From the NCBI GenBank assembly GCA_002067205.1, contig MVQL01000244.1:62001-126000 (forward strand): DNA of 64,000 bases, in the 5' to 3' direction. Each line of letters starts with the position of its first letter. Position 1 is the stretch's first letter. Under the pieces are notes generated by a model. It worked only from the letters and a program-made list of their open reading frames with translations, was not told where the DNA came from and ran no database searches. A program made the translations under genes and the position numbers. Of this stretch, positions 8,233-21,177 are shown piece after piece. The stretch is from Pelotomaculum sp. PtaB.Bin104 (GTDB taxonomy: Bacteria; Bacillota; Desulfotomaculia; Desulfotomaculales; Pelotomaculaceae).

Positions 8233-9843
8233 TTAGGCCGGAGAATAATTATCCGTTTCTTCGCTTTGATCCTGATCAGTCTTTCCACCTTCAAGCAGGC
8301 CGTAAGCAATACTATCCGCCAGGGCTTGCCAGCTAGCCTCGATGATATTCTGGGATACGCCCACTGTGCCCCAGGAGCGTTGGCCGTTGCTGGTTTCAAT
8401 GTGCACACGCACTGTAGCCCCGGTACCATCCTTTTCGTCAAGTACCCGCACCTTATAGTCGGAAAGATGCATGGACTTAATTTCCGGATAAAACTCTTCC
8501 AGGGCTTTACGCAGGGCATTGTCCAGGGCATTTACCGGCCCGTTGCCCTCCGCGGCGGTGTGCACCACCCGCTCGCCAACCCGCATCTTGATGATCGCCT
8601 CGGAATAAGCCTGATTATTTTCCCTTATTTCTGTTAATAACCGCAAGGCCTCCAGAGAAAATGGCTCACTATACCCGTTAAAGGCCTTGCGCATCAAGAT
8701 AATAAAGGATCCCTCGGCTCCCTCAAACTGGAAGCCCTGGTTTTCCAGCTGCTTAATCTCTTCTAAAATAAGTTTGCCCTCGGGACTCTGTTGATCGATC
8801 GACAGATTGTGCTCTTTATACTTATACAGCATATTTGACATGCCGGAGAGTTCGGATATCAGCACCCGGCGGCCGTTTCCCACCAACTCGGGATCAATAT
8901 GCTCATAGGTTTTATAGTCTTTAATCAGGGCGCTGACGTGTACGCCGCCTTTATGGGCAAAAGCACTTGCCCCAACATAAGGCTGGTGCGGATCGGGGCT
9001 GACATTTGCTACCTCGCTGACAAAATGAGACAGCTCGGTCAGCCGGGTTAATTTTTCCCGGGGGATGGTTTCGATACCGCACTTTAGGGTCAAGTTTGGA
9101 ATAATGGAACAGAGGTTAGCATTGCCACACCTTTCCCCATAACCGTTCACCGTACCCTGCACATGCACGGCCCCGGCCTGAACCGCCATTAGGGAATTGG
9201 CCACCGCCATCTCGCCGTCATTATGGGCATGTATACCCACGGGTACGCTCAAATTGCTTTTGGCCACCTGCACTATTTCCAAAATTTCCGTGGGCAAGCT
9301 GCCGCCATTAGTATCGCAAAGCACTATTGTTTCAGCCCCGTTTGCACCGGCAGCTTTGATGGTTTCCAGGGCATAGGCAGGGTTGGCTTTATATCCGTCA
9401 AAAAAATGCTCTGCGTCATAAATTACTTCCAGACCGCAACTTTTTAAATAGGCTACTGTTTCACGAATCATCACCAGGTTCTCTTCCAGTGTCGTCCCTA
9501 GCGCCCGGGTGACATGAAAATCCCAGCTCTTCCCGAAAATAGTGGCCACCGGAGCACGGGAATCCAAAAGAGCCTTGACATTGGCATCGCTTTCCACAGC
9601 CACACCTGGCCGGCGGGTCGAGCCAAAGGCAGCGATCTTAGCCCGCTTCATTTTTATTCCTTGGATCCGGTGAAAAAAATCAAAATCCTTGGGATTTGAG
9701 CCGGGCCAGCCCCCTTCAATATAATGAAAGCCCATTTTATCCAGACGCTGGGCAATCTTTAGCTTATCTTCACACGAATAGGAAATACCTTCCGACTGGG
9801 TACCATCGCGGAGCGTAGTATCATAAATTTGCACAAACTGCAT
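8233..9843 (-). CDS. cimA: citramalate synthase
   Basis: Condenses pyruvate and acetyl-CoA to (R)-citramalate, giving a threonine-independent route to 2-oxobutyrate and isoleucine. It has the DRE-TIM metallolyase barrel with [13 protein letters not shown] at the N-terminus and the [13 protein letters not shown] metal/substrate motif, then a linker and a C-terminal allosteric domain ([12 protein letters not shown]). The 536-residue length and [11 protein letters not shown] near residue 45 fit the CimA subfamily rather than LeuA. It lies 13 bases after leuB and is the last gene of the operon. LeuC, LeuD and LeuB just upstream can process citramalate as well as isopropylmalate. Confidence 0.93.
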   Translation of the reverse strand: MQFVQIYDTTLRDGTQSEGISYSCEDKLKIAQRLDKMGFHYIEGGWPGSNPKDFDFFHRIQGIKMKRAKIAAFGSTRRPGVAVESDANVKALLDSRAPVATIFGKSWDFHVTRALGTTLEENLVMIRETVAYLKSCGLEVIYDAEHFFDGYKANPAYALETIKAAGANGAETIVLCDTNGGSLPTEILEIVQVAKSNLSVPVGIHAHNDGEMAVANSLMAVQAGAVHVQGTVNGYGERCGNANLCSIIPNLTLKCGIETIPREKLTRLTELSHFVSEVANVSPDPHQPYVGASAFAHKGGVHVSALIKDYKTYEHIDPELVGNGRRVLISELSGMSNMLYKYKEHNLSIDQQSPEGKLILEEIKQLENQGFQFEGAEGSFIILMRKAFNGYSEPFSLEALRLLTEIRENNQAYSEAIIKMRVGERVVHTAAEGNGPVNALDNALRKALEEFYPEIKSMHLSDYKVRVLDEKDGTGATVRVHIETSNGQRSWGTVGVSQNIIEASWQALADSIAYGLLEGGKTDQDQSEETDNYSPA

Positions 9844-9856
9844 TATGTCACCTCAT

Positions 9857-10936
9857 TTACACTCCGGAGTCAATCTGCTCAATAATACGGTCTCCCATCT
9901 GGATGGTGTTTACCAGTTCTTTTCCTTCTTCCATCAAGTCAGCGGTTCGGAAACCTAAATCCAGCACCTTGGTGATCGCGCGCTCAATGCAGTCCGCCTC
10001 CTCCATCAGATCCAGGGAGAAGCGCAGGAGCATAGCCCCGGACATAATGGTAGCAATCGGGTTTGCCCGCTGCATGCCGGTGTATTTTGGGGCAGAGCCA
10101 TGGCTGGGCTCATAGAGGCCGATTTCTCCGCCAATACTGGCAGACGCCAGCATCCCCAGGGAGCCGGTGAGCATAGAGGCCTGGTCGCTTAAGATATCGC
10201 CAAACATGTTCTCGGTAACGAGTACATCAAACTGGCGCGGGTTTTTAACCAACTGCATCGCACAGTTGTCCACGTAATAATGATCCAGTTCAACATCAGG
10301 GTATTCTTTTCCTAGGGCCGTGACCACTTCACGCCAGTAGCGGGAGCTCTCCAGGACGTTGGCCTTATCCACGGAAGTTACCTTGCCCCGCCGCTTTCTT
10401 GCCAACTGGAAGGCCATGTGGGCAATGCGTTCGATCTCCGGGGTGGTATACTCGAGGGTATCAACAACCCTGATAATGCCGCCGTCAATGGACTCCCGGT
10501 ATTTTTTACCAAAATATAGCCCCCCAGTCAGTTCCCTGACCACCATGATATCCAGGCCGGAAACAACTTCCGGCTTTAAGGTAGAGGCATTAATCAGTGC
10601 CGGGAATACTTTCGCCGGGCGCAGGTTGGCATACAGCCCCATCTCTTTACGCAAGGGCAAGAGCGCCCCATTCTCCGGGCGCAGGTGGGAGGGCAGATCG
10701 TCCCATTTAGGCCCGCCGACGGCACCCAGTAAAATGGCATCACTGCTGTGACATAAATCCAGCGTCTCTTGCGGTAGCGGGTGGCCGACCGCATCGTAAG
10801 CCGCTCCACCGATCAGGCCCTCTTTAAACTCGAATTCGTGACCGAAACGCCGGGCCACCGCTTCTAGCACCCGGACCGCCTGCACGGTAATTTCCGGGCC
10901 GATTCCGTCGCCAGGCAAAACAGCTATTTTGTACAC
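9857..10936 (-). CDS. leuB: 3-isopropylmalate dehydrogenase
   Basis: NAD-dependent oxidative decarboxylation of 3-isopropylmalate, and probably of the citramalate-derived 3-methylmalate. Of typical length at 359 residues. Motifs: [10 protein letters not shown] at the start, [19 protein letters not shown] with the catalytic Tyr, [16 protein letters not shown] with the catalytic Lys, [12 protein letters not shown] metal site and [15 protein letters not shown] loop. The start overlaps the leuD end by 13 bases, indicating coupling. Confidence 0.97.
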   Translation of the reverse strand: MYKIAVLPGDGIGPEITVQAVRVLEAVARRFGHEFEFKEGLIGGAAYDAVGHPLPQETLDLCHSSDAILLGAVGGPKWDDLPSHLRPENGALLPLRKEMGLYANLRPAKVFPALINASTLKPEVVSGLDIMVVRELTGGLYFGKKYRESIDGGIIRVVDTLEYTTPEIERIAHMAFQLARKRRGKVTSVDKANVLESSRYWREVVTALGKEYPDVELDHYYVDNCAMQLVKNPRQFDVLVTENMFGDILSDQASMLTGSLGMLASASIGGEIGLYEPSHGSAPKYTGMQRANPIATIMSGAMLLRFSLDLMEEADCIERAITKVLDLGFRTADLMEEGKELVNTIQMGDRIIEQIDSGV

Positions 10937-11430
10937 GTTTTGTTCATCCTTTCCGCTACATAATTAATCAGGCCACCAGCAGCGATGATACTCTGCATAA
11001 AGGGCGGCACCGGAGTGGCCTGGTAAGTCCTGCCCGTCGTCTTGTTGGTAATGATCCCCGTCCCGGCGTCCACCGCTACCTCATCGCCCTCACTGATTTC
11101 TTCAGCAGCCTCAGGCGCCTCAAAAATTGGCAGCCCGATATTAAAGGCATTGCGATAAAAGATCCGGGCAAAGGTCTTGGCGATCACACATGATATACCC
11201 GCGGTCTTAATTGCAATGGGCGCGTGCTCCCGGGAACTGCCGCAGCCGAAGTTCTTACCGGCGACAATAATTTCACCGGGCCTGACCTTTTCAGGAAACG
11301 CCGGATCAGCATCCTCCATGCAGTGTTTGGCTAGTTCAGCCGGGTCAGAAGTATTTAGATACCTGGCCGGGATAATGGCATCGGTATCAACATCCGAACC
11401 AAATTTCCAGGTCTTGCCTTGTAATTGCAC
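10924..11430 (-). CDS. leuD: 3-isopropylmalate dehydratase small subunit
   Basis: Swivelling subunit of isopropylmalate isomerase; pairs with LeuC to convert 2- to 3-isopropylmalate and probably citramalate to 3-methylmalate. At 168 residues it is the short LeuD type found in archaea and clostridia. Shows [15 protein letters not shown], the substrate-recognition loop [14 protein letters not shown] and [16 protein letters not shown]. It starts directly after the leuC stop and overlaps leuB. Confidence 0.97.
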   Translation of the reverse strand: MQLQGKTWKFGSDVDTDAIIPARYLNTSDPAELAKHCMEDADPAFPEKVRPGEIIVAGKNFGCGSSREHAPIAIKTAGISCVIAKTFARIFYRNAFNIGLPIFEAPEAAEEISEGDEVAVDAGTGIITNKTTGRTYQATPVPPFMQSIIAAGGLINYVAERMNKTCTK

Positions 11431-12693
11431 CTACTCCACCTCCCCGGGGCCCGCAATGTGGCCTAATATCGCTGACGCAGCAGCTACAGCCGGATTGGAG
11501 AGATAAACCTCACTCTCCGGGTGCCCCATCCGGCCTACAAAGTTGCGGTTAGTGGTAGCGAGAGCGCGCTCCCCCTTGGCCAGGATGCCCATATGGCCAC
11601 CCAAGCACGGCCCGCAGGTGGGGGTGCTAACAGCACCGCCGGCCTCAACAAATATTTCAATCAGTCCTTCTCGCAGCGCCTGCAGATAAATCTCCTGGGT
11701 GCCAGGGAAGATTACCATCCTCACGTTTTTATGCACCTTCCTGCCCTGCAGCAATTTTGCGGCCAGCCTCAGGTCCTCAATTCGCCCGTTGGTGCAGGAA
11801 CCGATGACCACCTGGTCAATTTCCACATTTCCAGCCTCACTTACCGGCCGGCTGTTCTCCGGCAGGTGCGGGAAAGCCACCTGGGGCTCGATCTTGGAAA
11901 CATCATAATGGTAAACCTTGCTATACTGAGCATCGGGATCACTCTGATAAAACTGATACGGGCGCTTGCAGCGGCCTTCCACGTAAGCCCTGGTAATATC
12001 GTCGGGAGCAATAATGCCGTTCTTGCCGCCGGCCTCAATGGCCATGTTGCACATGGTCAGGCGGCCGTCCATGGACAGGTTTTCAATGGCCGGCCCGGTG
12101 AACTCCATCGCCTGGTAGAGCGCCCCGTCGACCCCAATATCACCAATGGTGTGCAGAATTAAATCTTTGCCGCCAACCCAGGGCTGCAACTGACCGGCAA
12201 ATTCAAATTTTATCGATTCCGGCACTTTCAGCCAGGTTTCTCCCAGCGCCATGGCCGCAGCCAGGTCGGTGCTGCCGACACCGGTGGAAAATGCCCCCAG
12301 CGCACCGTAGGTGCAAGTGTGCGAGTCCGCCCCGATAACCAGATCGCCAGGCCCAACCAGGCCTTGCTCGGGCAGGAGACAATGCTCAATACCCATGCGC
12401 CCGATTTCAAAATAGTTGGACAGGCCATACTTATGGGAAAATTTTTTCAAGAGCAAAGCTTGTTCAGCTGACTTGATATCTTTATTAGGCGTAAAGTGAT
12501 CAGGCACCAAGGTCACCCGATCCCGGTCAAAGACATCCGCCACCCCGATTTTTTCAAACTCCTGAATGGCTACCGGCGCCGTTATATCGTTTCCCAGCAC
12601 AAAATCCACCCGGGCATTAATTAGTTCGCCGGGTATGACCTGCTCTTTACCGACGTGTGCCGCTAGGATTTTTTCAGTTATGGTCATCGGCAT
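11431..12693 (-). CDS. leuC: 3-isopropylmalate dehydratase large subunit
   Basis: Aconitase-type 4Fe-4S subunit. Cluster ligands are visible in GSCTNG (first Cys) and CGPCLG (second and third). [15 protein letters not shown] and [14 protein letters not shown] are family motifs. At 420 residues it belongs to the short LeuC/HacA type matching the short LeuD. No gap to leuD, and 28 bases after leuA. Confidence 0.97.
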   Translation of the reverse strand: MPMTITEKILAAHVGKEQVIPGELINARVDFVLGNDITAPVAIQEFEKIGVADVFDRDRVTLVPDHFTPNKDIKSAEQALLLKKFSHKYGLSNYFEIGRMGIEHCLLPEQGLVGPGDLVIGADSHTCTYGALGAFSTGVGSTDLAAAMALGETWLKVPESIKFEFAGQLQPWVGGKDLILHTIGDIGVDGALYQAMEFTGPAIENLSMDGRLTMCNMAIEAGGKNGIIAPDDITRAYVEGRCKRPYQFYQSDPDAQYSKVYHYDVSKIEPQVAFPHLPENSRPVSEAGNVEIDQVVIGSCTNGRIEDLRLAAKLLQGRKVHKNVRMVIFPGTQEIYLQALREGLIEIFVEAGGAVSTPTCGPCLGGHMGILAKGERALATTNRNFVGRMGHPESEVYLSNPAVAAASAILGHIAGPGEVE

Positions 12694-12721
12694 ATAGTTT
12701 CACCCCGTTTTGCATTGATTT

Positions 12722-14272
12722 CTAGGTTATTTGTTTTACTGCGCTATATTTTTCAACCGGCCGGTTATCCCAAACCAGTTTGTTTACAGCGTTAACATAG
12801 GCCTTGGCGCTAGCGTCAAGGATATCGGTACTGATCCCGCGCCCCATATAGATTTTTTGCCCATCCATGGTGATTCGCAGGGTCACATCTCCGAGAGCAT
12901 CTTTCCCCCCCCCAATGGCGTTGATGCCCCAATTAACCAGAGTACAGTTCAGCCCGGTGATTTTATCCACTGCCTTGCATATAGCGTCTACCGGGCCATT
13001 GCCGCAGGCGGCCTCCTCCAGCAACTTGCCTTCCCGTTCCAGACGCACAGTTGCTGTAGGCACTATGGTAGTGCCGCTGGAAATATGAAGGTACTCAAGT
13101 ACGTAAGTAGGAGGGATCCGGCGTATTTCTTCATCGATAATTGCTTCTAAATCTTCATCAGTAATATCTTTTTTCTTGTCTGCCAGTTTTTTAAAAAAGG
13201 CAAATGCGTTTTTTAACTCCTCTGCGGTAAGGTCGTAGCCGAGTCCTCCCAGGCGCTGGCGGAAGGCATTGCGTCCAGATAGTTTTCCGAGCACCAGGTT
13301 GCTCTTGCTGATCCCAACCATGGCCGGGTTCATTATTTCATAGGTGGTGCGCTCCTTGATCACCCCATCCTGGTGGATGCCGGACTCGTGGGCAAAAGCG
13401 TTTTTTCCAACTACGGCCTTATTGGCCTGCACTTTCATCCCGGTCAGGGAACTGACCAGCCTGCTGGTGCGATAAATTTCCTCGGTATTGACATTTGTGT
13501 AATAGTCAAAGTAATCCTTCCGGGTCCGGAAGGTCATCACCACTTCCTCCAGGGCCGCATTGCCGGCCCGTTCACCGATCCCGTTGATCGTGCCCTCTAC
13601 CTGCCTGGCGCCATTGGCCACCGCAGCAAGGGAGTTGGCGACAGCAAGGCCCAGATCGTTGTGGCAGTGCACACTTAAGATAACTTTCTCGATACCGTTA
13701 ACCTTGTTGAAGATTGTGCTGATAAACCTGCCCCATTCTTCCGGAACAGCATAGCCTACCGTATCGGGAATATTCACTACAGTTGCGCCTGCTGCAATAA
13801 CGGCCTCCAATACCCGGCACAAAAAATCCAAATCAGACCGGGAGGCGTCCATGGTTGAAAATTCAACATCAGCGGTATAGGATTTGGCACGTTTAACAGC
13901 CGCAACGGCCGCTTCAAACACCTGCTCCCTGGTCAGACGCAATTGGTGCTCTAAATGGATGTCCGAAGTAGAAATAAAAGTGTGAATCCGGGCCTGCTCG
14001 GCAAAGCGCACTGCCTCCCAGGCCCGGTCGATATCCTCAAAATGAGTCCGACATAGCCCGGCCACAGTTACCCCCTTAACTTCCCGGGCGATCGCGCTGA
14101 CAGCTTCGAAATCACCAGGTGAAGCTATGGGAAACCCAGCTTCAATAATGTCTACTTTGAGTTTAGCCAGTTGCCTGGCTATCTGGATCTTTTCACCCAT
14201 ATTCAGGCTTGCCCCTGGCGACTGCTCGCCGTCTCTTAAAGTGGTATCAAAAAGATAGACGCGCTGGCTCAT
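12722..14272 (-). CDS. leuA: 2-isopropylmalate synthase
   Basis: Commits 2-oxoisovalerate to leucine by condensation with acetyl-CoA. 516 residues, the long LeuA form. The barrel motifs are [15 protein letters not shown] and [15 protein letters not shown]. The C-terminal leucine-binding domain is present ([15 protein letters not shown], then [13 protein letters not shown]), so feedback inhibition is likely. The second TIM-barrel metallolyase in the operon beside cimA. Confidence 0.97.
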   Translation of the reverse strand: MSQRVYLFDTTLRDGEQSPGASLNMGEKIQIARQLAKLKVDIIEAGFPIASPGDFEAVSAIAREVKGVTVAGLCRTHFEDIDRAWEAVRFAEQARIHTFISTSDIHLEHQLRLTREQVFEAAVAAVKRAKSYTADVEFSTMDASRSDLDFLCRVLEAVIAAGATVVNIPDTVGYAVPEEWGRFISTIFNKVNGIEKVILSVHCHNDLGLAVANSLAAVANGARQVEGTINGIGERAGNAALEEVVMTFRTRKDYFDYYTNVNTEEIYRTSRLVSSLTGMKVQANKAVVGKNAFAHESGIHQDGVIKERTTYEIMNPAMVGISKSNLVLGKLSGRNAFRQRLGGLGYDLTAEELKNAFAFFKKLADKKKDITDEDLEAIIDEEIRRIPPTYVLEYLHISSGTTIVPTATVRLEREGKLLEEAACGNGPVDAICKAVDKITGLNCTLVNWGINAIGGGKDALGDVTLRITMDGQKIYMGRGISTDILDASAKAYVNAVNKLVWDNRPVEKYSAVKQIT

Positions 14273-14294
14273 GTTTCCTCCAAAAGTTCCTTTA

Positions 14295-15956
14295 TTAATC
14301 TATGGCCTCGTTGATGTTTGATCCCGCCAAAACCATGGGCAGAACATTTTCTTCGCCACTGACCAGGCAATTTACCATCACCGGCCCTGCGATAGACAAT
14401 ATTTCCGGCAGAAGGTCCGCCAGCTGCCCGGAAGTTTCAATCGTATAACCGGCCATCCCAAAAACCTTCCCCAGGGCGGCGAAATCAAGATCTAGCTGAA
14501 AGTCTATAGCAATATGCCTTTTATCGCAATAAAATTCCTGAAGCTGTCGCACCATACCCAACTGTCTGTTATTCATAACAAATATTTTCAGGGGTAATTT
14601 CTGCTCCACAGCGGTAGCAAGTTCCTGCAAAGTCATCTGAATACTGCCGTCGCCAGTAATCAGGATCACCTGCCGGTCAGGGGCGCCCATCTGCGTGCCG
14701 ATTGCCGCCGGCAATCCAAAGCCCATAGTGCCCAAACCGCCGGAGGTGATAAAGCTGCGCGGCTCATTAAATTTATAATACTGGGCTGCCCACATCTGGT
14801 GCTGCCCGACATCGGTAACGATGATGGCGCTGCTGCCGGCTGCTTCAAAAATCATTTCAATGACACACTGAGGCTTTAAGTCGCCTTCACTGTTGTAATT
14901 CAGAGGATAAGTTTTTTTCCATTCCTGCACCTGCGCAACCCACTCAGAATTCTTCCTTTTCTTTAACATCGGCAAAAGAGCTTCCAACACCAGCTTAATA
15001 TCGCCCACAATGGGCAAGTCCGGACGTACGTTCTTACCGATCTCTGCCGGGTCTATGTCAATATGGATTATTTTTGCGTTTGGCGCAAACCCCTCCAGAT
15101 TGGCCACAACACGGTCGTCAAAACGGGCGCCTACAGCAATTAGACAGTCACACTCAGTGACAGACAGGTTGGCATAGCGGGTGCCATGCAACCCTAACAT
15201 GCCCAGAAAAAGAGGGTGCTCACCGGGGAAACAGCCTAACCCCATTAAAGTATGGGTTACAGGAGCCGAAATTACCTCGGCCAGCTGTCTCAATTCAGCA
15301 GCAGCGTTGGATATCCTAACCCCCCCGCCGGCATAGATCACCGGCCGCTTGGACGCCATGATTAATTTGGCGGCCTGACTCACCATCGCCGGATGCCCTT
15401 TGTAAGTAGGCTTGTAACCAGGCAACTGAACATTCTTTGGATAGGTATACTTGATCTTAGCCTGGGCTACATCCTTTGGTAAATCAATTAATACCGGGCC
15501 CGGCCGGCCGGTGGAGGCAATATGAAAAGCTTTTTTAATCACCTGTGGCAGTTGCTTTGGGTCTTTAATCAAATAATTGTGCTTGGTTACAGGTATCGTT
15601 ATGCCTGTAATATCAACTTCCTGAAAGGCATCGGTACCGATCTGACTGACTGGCACCTGACCGGTAATCAGGATCATCGGAATAGAGTCCATGTAGGCGT
15701 TAGCTATGCCGGTAACCAGATTAGTGGCGCCGGGCCCGGAAGTAGCCAAACAAACGCCTACTTTGCCGGTAGCCCGGGCATAACCGTCAGCAGCATGGAC
15801 AGCGCCCTGCTCGTGACGGACCAGGACGTGCTTAATAGTTGAATTACACAAGGCATCATATACAGGGAGGATTGCGCCACCCGGGTATCCAAATATCAGT
15901 TCAACGTTTTCTTGCTCCAGACAGCGGACTAAAGCCTCAGCAACGGTAATCTCCAA
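14295..15956 (-). CDS. ilvB: acetolactate synthase large subunit, second copy in operon
   Basis: ThDP-dependent synthase making acetolactate and acetohydroxybutyrate. Catalytic Glu is in [18 protein letters not shown]. The ThDP/Mg site is [15 protein letters not shown] with [10 protein letters not shown]. Both are intact, so it should be active. I start it at TTG 15956, five bases after GGGGGGAG; an earlier TTG at 15971 would put the ribosome site inside the gene. It is a paralogue of the ilvB at 17735-19393 in the same operon, with no regulatory subunit directly beside it and a hairpin-containing 150-bp gap upstream. Whether it shares IlvN or works alone is unknown. Confidence 0.93.
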   Translation of the reverse strand: MEITVAEALVRCLEQENVELIFGYPGGAILPVYDALCNSTIKHVLVRHEQGAVHAADGYARATGKVGVCLATSGPGATNLVTGIANAYMDSIPMILITGQVPVSQIGTDAFQEVDITGITIPVTKHNYLIKDPKQLPQVIKKAFHIASTGRPGPVLIDLPKDVAQAKIKYTYPKNVQLPGYKPTYKGHPAMVSQAAKLIMASKRPVIYAGGGVRISNAAAELRQLAEVISAPVTHTLMGLGCFPGEHPLFLGMLGLHGTRYANLSVTECDCLIAVGARFDDRVVANLEGFAPNAKIIHIDIDPAEIGKNVRPDLPIVGDIKLVLEALLPMLKKRKNSEWVAQVQEWKKTYPLNYNSEGDLKPQCVIEMIFEAAGSSAIIVTDVGQHQMWAAQYYKFNEPRSFITSGGLGTMGFGLPAAIGTQMGAPDRQVILITGDGSIQMTLQELATAVEQKLPLKIFVMNNRQLGMVRQLQEFYCDKRHIAIDFQLDLDFAALGKVFGMAGYTIETSGQLADLLPEILSIAGPVMVNCLVSGEENVLPMVLAGSNINEAID

Positions 15957-15976
15957 GCACACTCCCCCCAATTAGT

Positions 15977-16013
15977 CACCAGACGTCAGATCTTAGAGGT
16001 CAGACGTCTGATG
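15977..16013. repeat. inverted repeat between ilvC and the second ilvB
   Basis: CACCAGACGTC (15977-15987) and GACGTCTGATG (16003-16013) pair at 10 of 11 positions around a 15-base loop. There is no U tract, so it is not a classic terminator. It could be an mRNA-stabilising hairpin or protein site just before the ilvB2 ribosome site. Confidence 0.6.
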
Positions 16014-16123
16014 ACACAGACAAATTTTAAATAAAACTTCTTTTTATAAAAAACACACATGAAATTATGTTATCCGTCTGAAGTTAAACCCTTCTGACAT
16101 CCAAGACATTCAACAACAGACTA

Positions 16124-17119
<996 letters not shown>

Positions 17120-17641
17120 TTAATTTGTTTCCTCCTTTTTATGATTAGTATTTATAGTTGTGGATCTGAAGCCCCGCAGCATGGCAACTTTTCCTGTGCG
17201 GACCATTTCCATAATCCCAAAAGGACGTAGCGAACTTTCAAAAGCATTAATTTTACTTTCGTAACCGGTCACTTCGATAGTAAGAGTTTTGGGGCCGACA
17301 TCTACAATCCTGCCGCGAAAAATATCCACTAATTGCATAATCTCGCCGCGGGTTGATGATTCAGTGTTTACTTTTATCATGACCAGTTCCCGGTCAACAA
17401 AATCATCCCTAGTCACATCAGAGATTTTAATAACATCAACAAGTTTATGAAGCTGTTTGGTCACCTGCTCCAGGATCTGATCGTCGCCTTCAACAACAAT
17501 CGTCATTCTGGAAATCCCAGGGTCTTCAGATCTACCCACTGCCAGGCTGTCAATATTAAAGCCACGCCGGCTGAAGAGTCCTGCTACCCTGGCCAATATA
17601 CCCGGGGTATTTTCTACTAAAACTGTAAGCGTGTGAGTCAT
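17120..17641 (-). CDS. ilvN: acetolactate synthase small (regulatory) subunit
   Basis: ACT-domain regulatory subunit that activates IlvB and mediates valine feedback. The N-terminal ACT domain is HTLTVLVENTPGILARVAGLF and the second domain follows (RELVMIKVN onward). It starts at ATG 17641, eight bases after GGGAGG, giving 173 residues; a longer frame to 17701 lacks a ribosome site. Located between the first ilvB and ilvC. Confidence 0.95.
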   Translation of the reverse strand: MTHTLTVLVENTPGILARVAGLFSRRGFNIDSLAVGRSEDPGISRMTIVVEGDDQILEQVTKQLHKLVDVIKISDVTRDDFVDRELVMIKVNTESSTRGEIMQLVDIFRGRIVDVGPKTLTIEVTGYESKINAFESSLRPFGIMEMVRTGKVAMLRGFRSTTINTNHKKEETN

Positions 17642-17734
17642 GATAAAAACCTCCCAATTTAGTCGTGGGTGGTTAAAATTCAACCTCTGGCAAAAATACA
17701 CAATACTATATGCACGTATTCAGCATAGCCAGGT

Positions 17735-19393
17735 TTACCCGAGCATATTGTTTAAAGACTCGCCCGGCGGGACCATCGGCAGACAATTCTCTTCTCTTTC
17801 AACCATAAAGTCAAGCATTACCGGCTTGGAGGAGCGGATGGCCTGCTCCAGCGCCGGGGTCACTTCCGACCGCCTATTTACCCGGATCCCCTCAGCGCCA
17901 TATGCTTCAGCCAGCTTAACAAAATCGGGATTGAGCAGCTCGGTATGGGAATAACGTCTCTTGTAAAACAGCTCCTGCCACTGCCTGACCATCCCCAAAT
18001 AACCGTTATCCATGATCGCCACATTAATGGGAAGCTCGTAATTAACAGCCGTGCACAGTTCCTGAATGTTCATCTGAATACTGCCGTCACCGGCAATATC
18101 AAACACGGTCTCATCCGGGCAGCCGGCTTGAACACCAATAGCGGCGGGCATGCCATAGCCCATTGTGCCCAATCCGCCTGAAGTTATGAAAGAGCGCGGT
18201 TTAGTAAACGTATAATATTGGGCCGTCCACATCTGGTGCTGTCCCACTTCGGTTGTAATTCTGGCATTACCCCCTGTAGAGTGGTATATTTCCCGGATGA
18301 CTGCCTGGGGTTTCAGTCCCCCGCTGTCACAAAAACTAACGGGATACTCCTTTTTCCATGTCATTATTTTTTCTCGCCAGGCTTCACCTAGCCTGGGCTG
18401 CAGAAGATCAATAAGTTGCTTTAAAACCGTTTTTACGTCACCGATAATTGGTATGTCAACCTTCACATTTTTTCCTATTTCAGCTGGATCTATGTCAATA
18501 TGGATTACCCGGGCTTCGGGAGCAAAGGTTTCCAGTTTTCCTGTAACCCGGTCGTCAAAGCGTGCCCCGATAGCAATCAAGAGATCGCAATCGCAAACAG
18601 CAAAGTTCGCGTATTTAGTGCCATGCATCCCAAGCATACCAAGTGACAGGGGATGATCGCCCGGGAATCCCCCCAGCCCCATCAGGGTGGTAGCCACCGG
18701 CGCTATTATTAGCTCTGCCAGTCTCACCAACTCCGCATGGGCGCCGGATATAACCACCCCTCCGCCGGCATAGATTAAAGGCCGCTCCGATCTGGCTATT
18801 GCCCTGGTTGCCTCCATCAATTGCTGCTGATCTACTTTCCCCTCAGGCTTGTAGCCGGGCAGGTTTATTGCTTCAGGCACTACGTACTCGTCTACGCTGG
18901 CGGAGACATCCTTCGGTATATCGATCAGCACCGGTCCTGGCCTGCCGGTAGTCGCAATATAAAACGCTTCTTTAACTACACTAGCCAGCTCAGATAAATC
19001 TCTGACCAGGTAGTTGTGCTTGGTGATCGGGAGAGTGATCCCTACGATATCGGCTTCCTGAAAAGAATCTTTCCCTAATAAATCTTGGACAACCTGCCCG
19101 GTTATGGCAACCAGGGGTACTGAGTCCATGTGGGCGTTGGCAATGCCCGTCACCAGATTAGTCGCACCAGGGCCGGACGTCGCCAGGCAAACACCCGGCT
19201 TCCCGGTAGCGCGGGCATATCCATCAGCCGCATGGGCCGCCCCCTGCTCGTGCCGACAAAGGATGTGCCGGATATCAGCAGAGTATAGGGCGTCATAAAT
19301 AGGTAACACCACTCCACCGGGGTAGCCGAAAATAGTATCCACAGCTTCTGCTTCTAAACTCTTAATCAAGATTTCTGCCCCGGATAGCTTCAC
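17735..19393 (-). CDS. ilvB: acetolactate synthase large subunit, first copy in operon
   Basis: Catalytic subunit of acetohydroxyacid synthase. [19 protein letters not shown] holds the catalytic Glu; [17 protein letters not shown] with [13 protein letters not shown] is the ThDP/Mg motif. A full-length enzyme of 552 residues. I choose GTG 19393, eight bases after GGAGG, over the GTG at 19408 that overlaps the ribosome site. Immediately upstream of ilvN, so this is the copy most likely to form the regulated holoenzyme. Confidence 0.95.
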   Translation of the reverse strand: MKLSGAEILIKSLEAEAVDTIFGYPGGVVLPIYDALYSADIRHILCRHEQGAAHAADGYARATGKPGVCLATSGPGATNLVTGIANAHMDSVPLVAITGQVVQDLLGKDSFQEADIVGITLPITKHNYLVRDLSELASVVKEAFYIATTGRPGPVLIDIPKDVSASVDEYVVPEAINLPGYKPEGKVDQQQLMEATRAIARSERPLIYAGGGVVISGAHAELVRLAELIIAPVATTLMGLGGFPGDHPLSLGMLGMHGTKYANFAVCDCDLLIAIGARFDDRVTGKLETFAPEARVIHIDIDPAEIGKNVKVDIPIIGDVKTVLKQLIDLLQPRLGEAWREKIMTWKKEYPVSFCDSGGLKPQAVIREIYHSTGGNARITTEVGQHQMWTAQYYTFTKPRSFITSGGLGTMGYGMPAAIGVQAGCPDETVFDIAGDGSIQMNIQELCTAVNYELPINVAIMDNGYLGMVRQWQELFYKRRYSHTELLNPDFVKLAEAYGAEGIRVNRRSEVTPALEQAIRSSKPVMLDFMVEREENCLPMVPPGESLNNMLG

Positions 19394-19409
19394 TCCGCAC
19401 ACCTCCACA

Positions 19410-21068
19410 TTAATCCTTGATAATTGCCCCGGTGCTGGCCGAGGTCACATGGCGGGCATAACGGGCTAGATAGCCCTTCTTAACCTTTGGCTCAGGGGGT
19501 TGCCAATTTTTCAGGCGATTAGAGATCTCATCCTGGCTCAGGCGTACATTTAGAGAATTGTTCGGGATATCAATATCAATTATATCCCCCTCTCTGACAA
19601 TAGCAATCGCGCTGCCATCAGCCGCCTCTGGAGAAATATGTCCGATCGATGCGCCCCGGGTAGCTCCGGAAAAGCGCCCGTCGGTTAAAAGAGCCACGTC
19701 TTTATCCAGACCCAAACCGGCGACAGTAGCGGTGGGGGTAAGCATTTCCCGCATCCCTGGTCCACCCTTTGGTCCTTCGTAGCGGATGACGATAACATCG
19801 CCCTTGTTTATTTTCTTTTCGGTTATGGCCTTCACCGCTTCGTCCTCTGACTCAAAAACCCGGGCCGGCCCGCTGTGTTTCAACATTTCCGGTGCGACCG
19901 CAGACTTTTTCACTACCGCTCCGTCCAGGGCCAGGTTGCCACGCAGAACTGCAATACCGCCGCTTGGGCTGTAAGGGTCCTCCACGCTGCGGATTACATC
20001 ACGGCGGTAAACGATCTTACTACGCAGGTTATCACCAACGGTACCGGCAACTGTACGGGCTTCCAAATTGATTAGGCCCTTTTTGGACAGTTCGGCCATG
20101 ACCGCCTGGATGCCGCCTGCCTCATCCAGGTCCTGCATAAAGAAGGGGCCGGCCGGACTCAGCTTGCAAAGGTTCGGTGTCCGCTCGCTGGTCATATTTA
20201 CTATGTCTAAGTTTATCTCCACACCTGCCTCAGATGCTATGGCCGGCAGGTGCAGCACAGTATTGGTGGAACAGCCCAGGGCCATGTCAACGGCCAGGCC
20301 ATTATTGAAGGCCTCTTTGGTCATAATATCAGACGGGCGAATATTCTCCTGCACAAGTTTCATTACCTGTATCCCGGCCAGTTTGGCCAGGCGGCGCCGG
20401 GCCGCGGATACTGCCGGAATCGTTCCGTTGCCGGGCAAAGCCATTCCCAGCGCCTCGGTTAGGCAATTCATTGAGTTAGCGGTAAACATCCCGGCACAAG
20501 AACCACAGCCAGGACAGGCTGTTTCCTCCACTTCATGCAGTTCAGCCTCAGTCATACTTCCGGCATATACTTTCCCAACCGCTTCGAATAAATTGCTTAA
20601 AGAAAGTTGCTGCCCGTTATGTCGTCCAGCCAGCATCGGGCCACCGCTGACCACGATGGCCGGGATATTTAACCTAGCTGCGGCCATCAACATCCCTGGC
20701 ACAATCTTATCACAACTGGGGAGCAGTACCAACCCGTCAAAGGGGTGTGCTTCCGCCATCACTTCGATGCTGTCGGCAATTAATTCCCGGCTGGCCAAGG
20801 AGTATTTCATCCCGGTATGATTCATCGCAATGCCGTCACACACAGCTATTGCCGGAAATTCAATGGGTGTGCCACCAGCCAGGCGCACTCCTGCCTTGAC
20901 TGCTTCAGCCAGATCATTCAGGTGCATATGGCCTGGTACTATTTCATTATGTGAGTTTACTATTCCAATCAAAGGGAGTTCTAATTCCTGGTCGACATAT
21001 CCCAGCGCTTTAAAAAGCGAGCGATGGGGCGCTTTCTCGATACCTTTTTTCATAGCGTCACTGCGCAA
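19410..21068 (-). CDS. ilvD: dihydroxy-acid dehydratase
   Basis: Fe-S dehydratase giving 2-oxoisovalerate and 2-oxo-3-methylvalerate. 552 residues. Cluster and active-site motifs [25 protein letters not shown] and [14 protein letters not shown]. The start is TTG 21068, eight bases after AAGGAGG; an internal ATG five codons on has no site of its own. A possible terminator lies between ilvE and this gene. Confidence 0.97.
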   Translation of the reverse strand: MRSDAMKKGIEKAPHRSLFKALGYVDQELELPLIGIVNSHNEIVPGHMHLNDLAEAVKAGVRLAGGTPIEFPAIAVCDGIAMNHTGMKYSLASRELIADSIEVMAEAHPFDGLVLLPSCDKIVPGMLMAAARLNIPAIVVSGGPMLAGRHNGQQLSLSNLFEAVGKVYAGSMTEAELHEVEETACPGCGSCAGMFTANSMNCLTEALGMALPGNGTIPAVSAARRRLAKLAGIQVMKLVQENIRPSDIMTKEAFNNGLAVDMALGCSTNTVLHLPAIASEAGVEINLDIVNMTSERTPNLCKLSPAGPFFMQDLDEAGGIQAVMAELSKKGLINLEARTVAGTVGDNLRSKIVYRRDVIRSVEDPYSPSGGIAVLRGNLALDGAVVKKSAVAPEMLKHSGPARVFESEDEAVKAITEKKINKGDVIVIRYEGPKGGPGMREMLTPTATVAGLGLDKDVALLTDGRFSGATRGASIGHISPEAADGSAIAIVREGDIIDIDIPNNSLNVRLSQDEISNRLKNWQPPEPKVKKGYLARYARHVTSASTGAIIKD

Positions 21069-21135
21069 AACCCATTCCTCCTTAACTAGCCGTTACGGAT
21101 TGACAAATCTCATTACGGCAGTATGCTAGTTTTAC

Positions 21136-21164
21136 AAAAAAATAGCCGGTTTTATGGCCGGCCT
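21136..21164 (-). terminator. possible intrinsic terminator between ilvE and ilvD
   Basis: On the minus strand GGCCGG and CCGGCT form a 5-6 bp stem around an eight-base loop, followed by ATTTTTTTG. It lies 14 bases past the ilvE stop. The stem is short, so partial termination is more likely than a full stop. Confidence 0.55.
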
Positions 21165-21177
21165 GAATGCACGTCTT

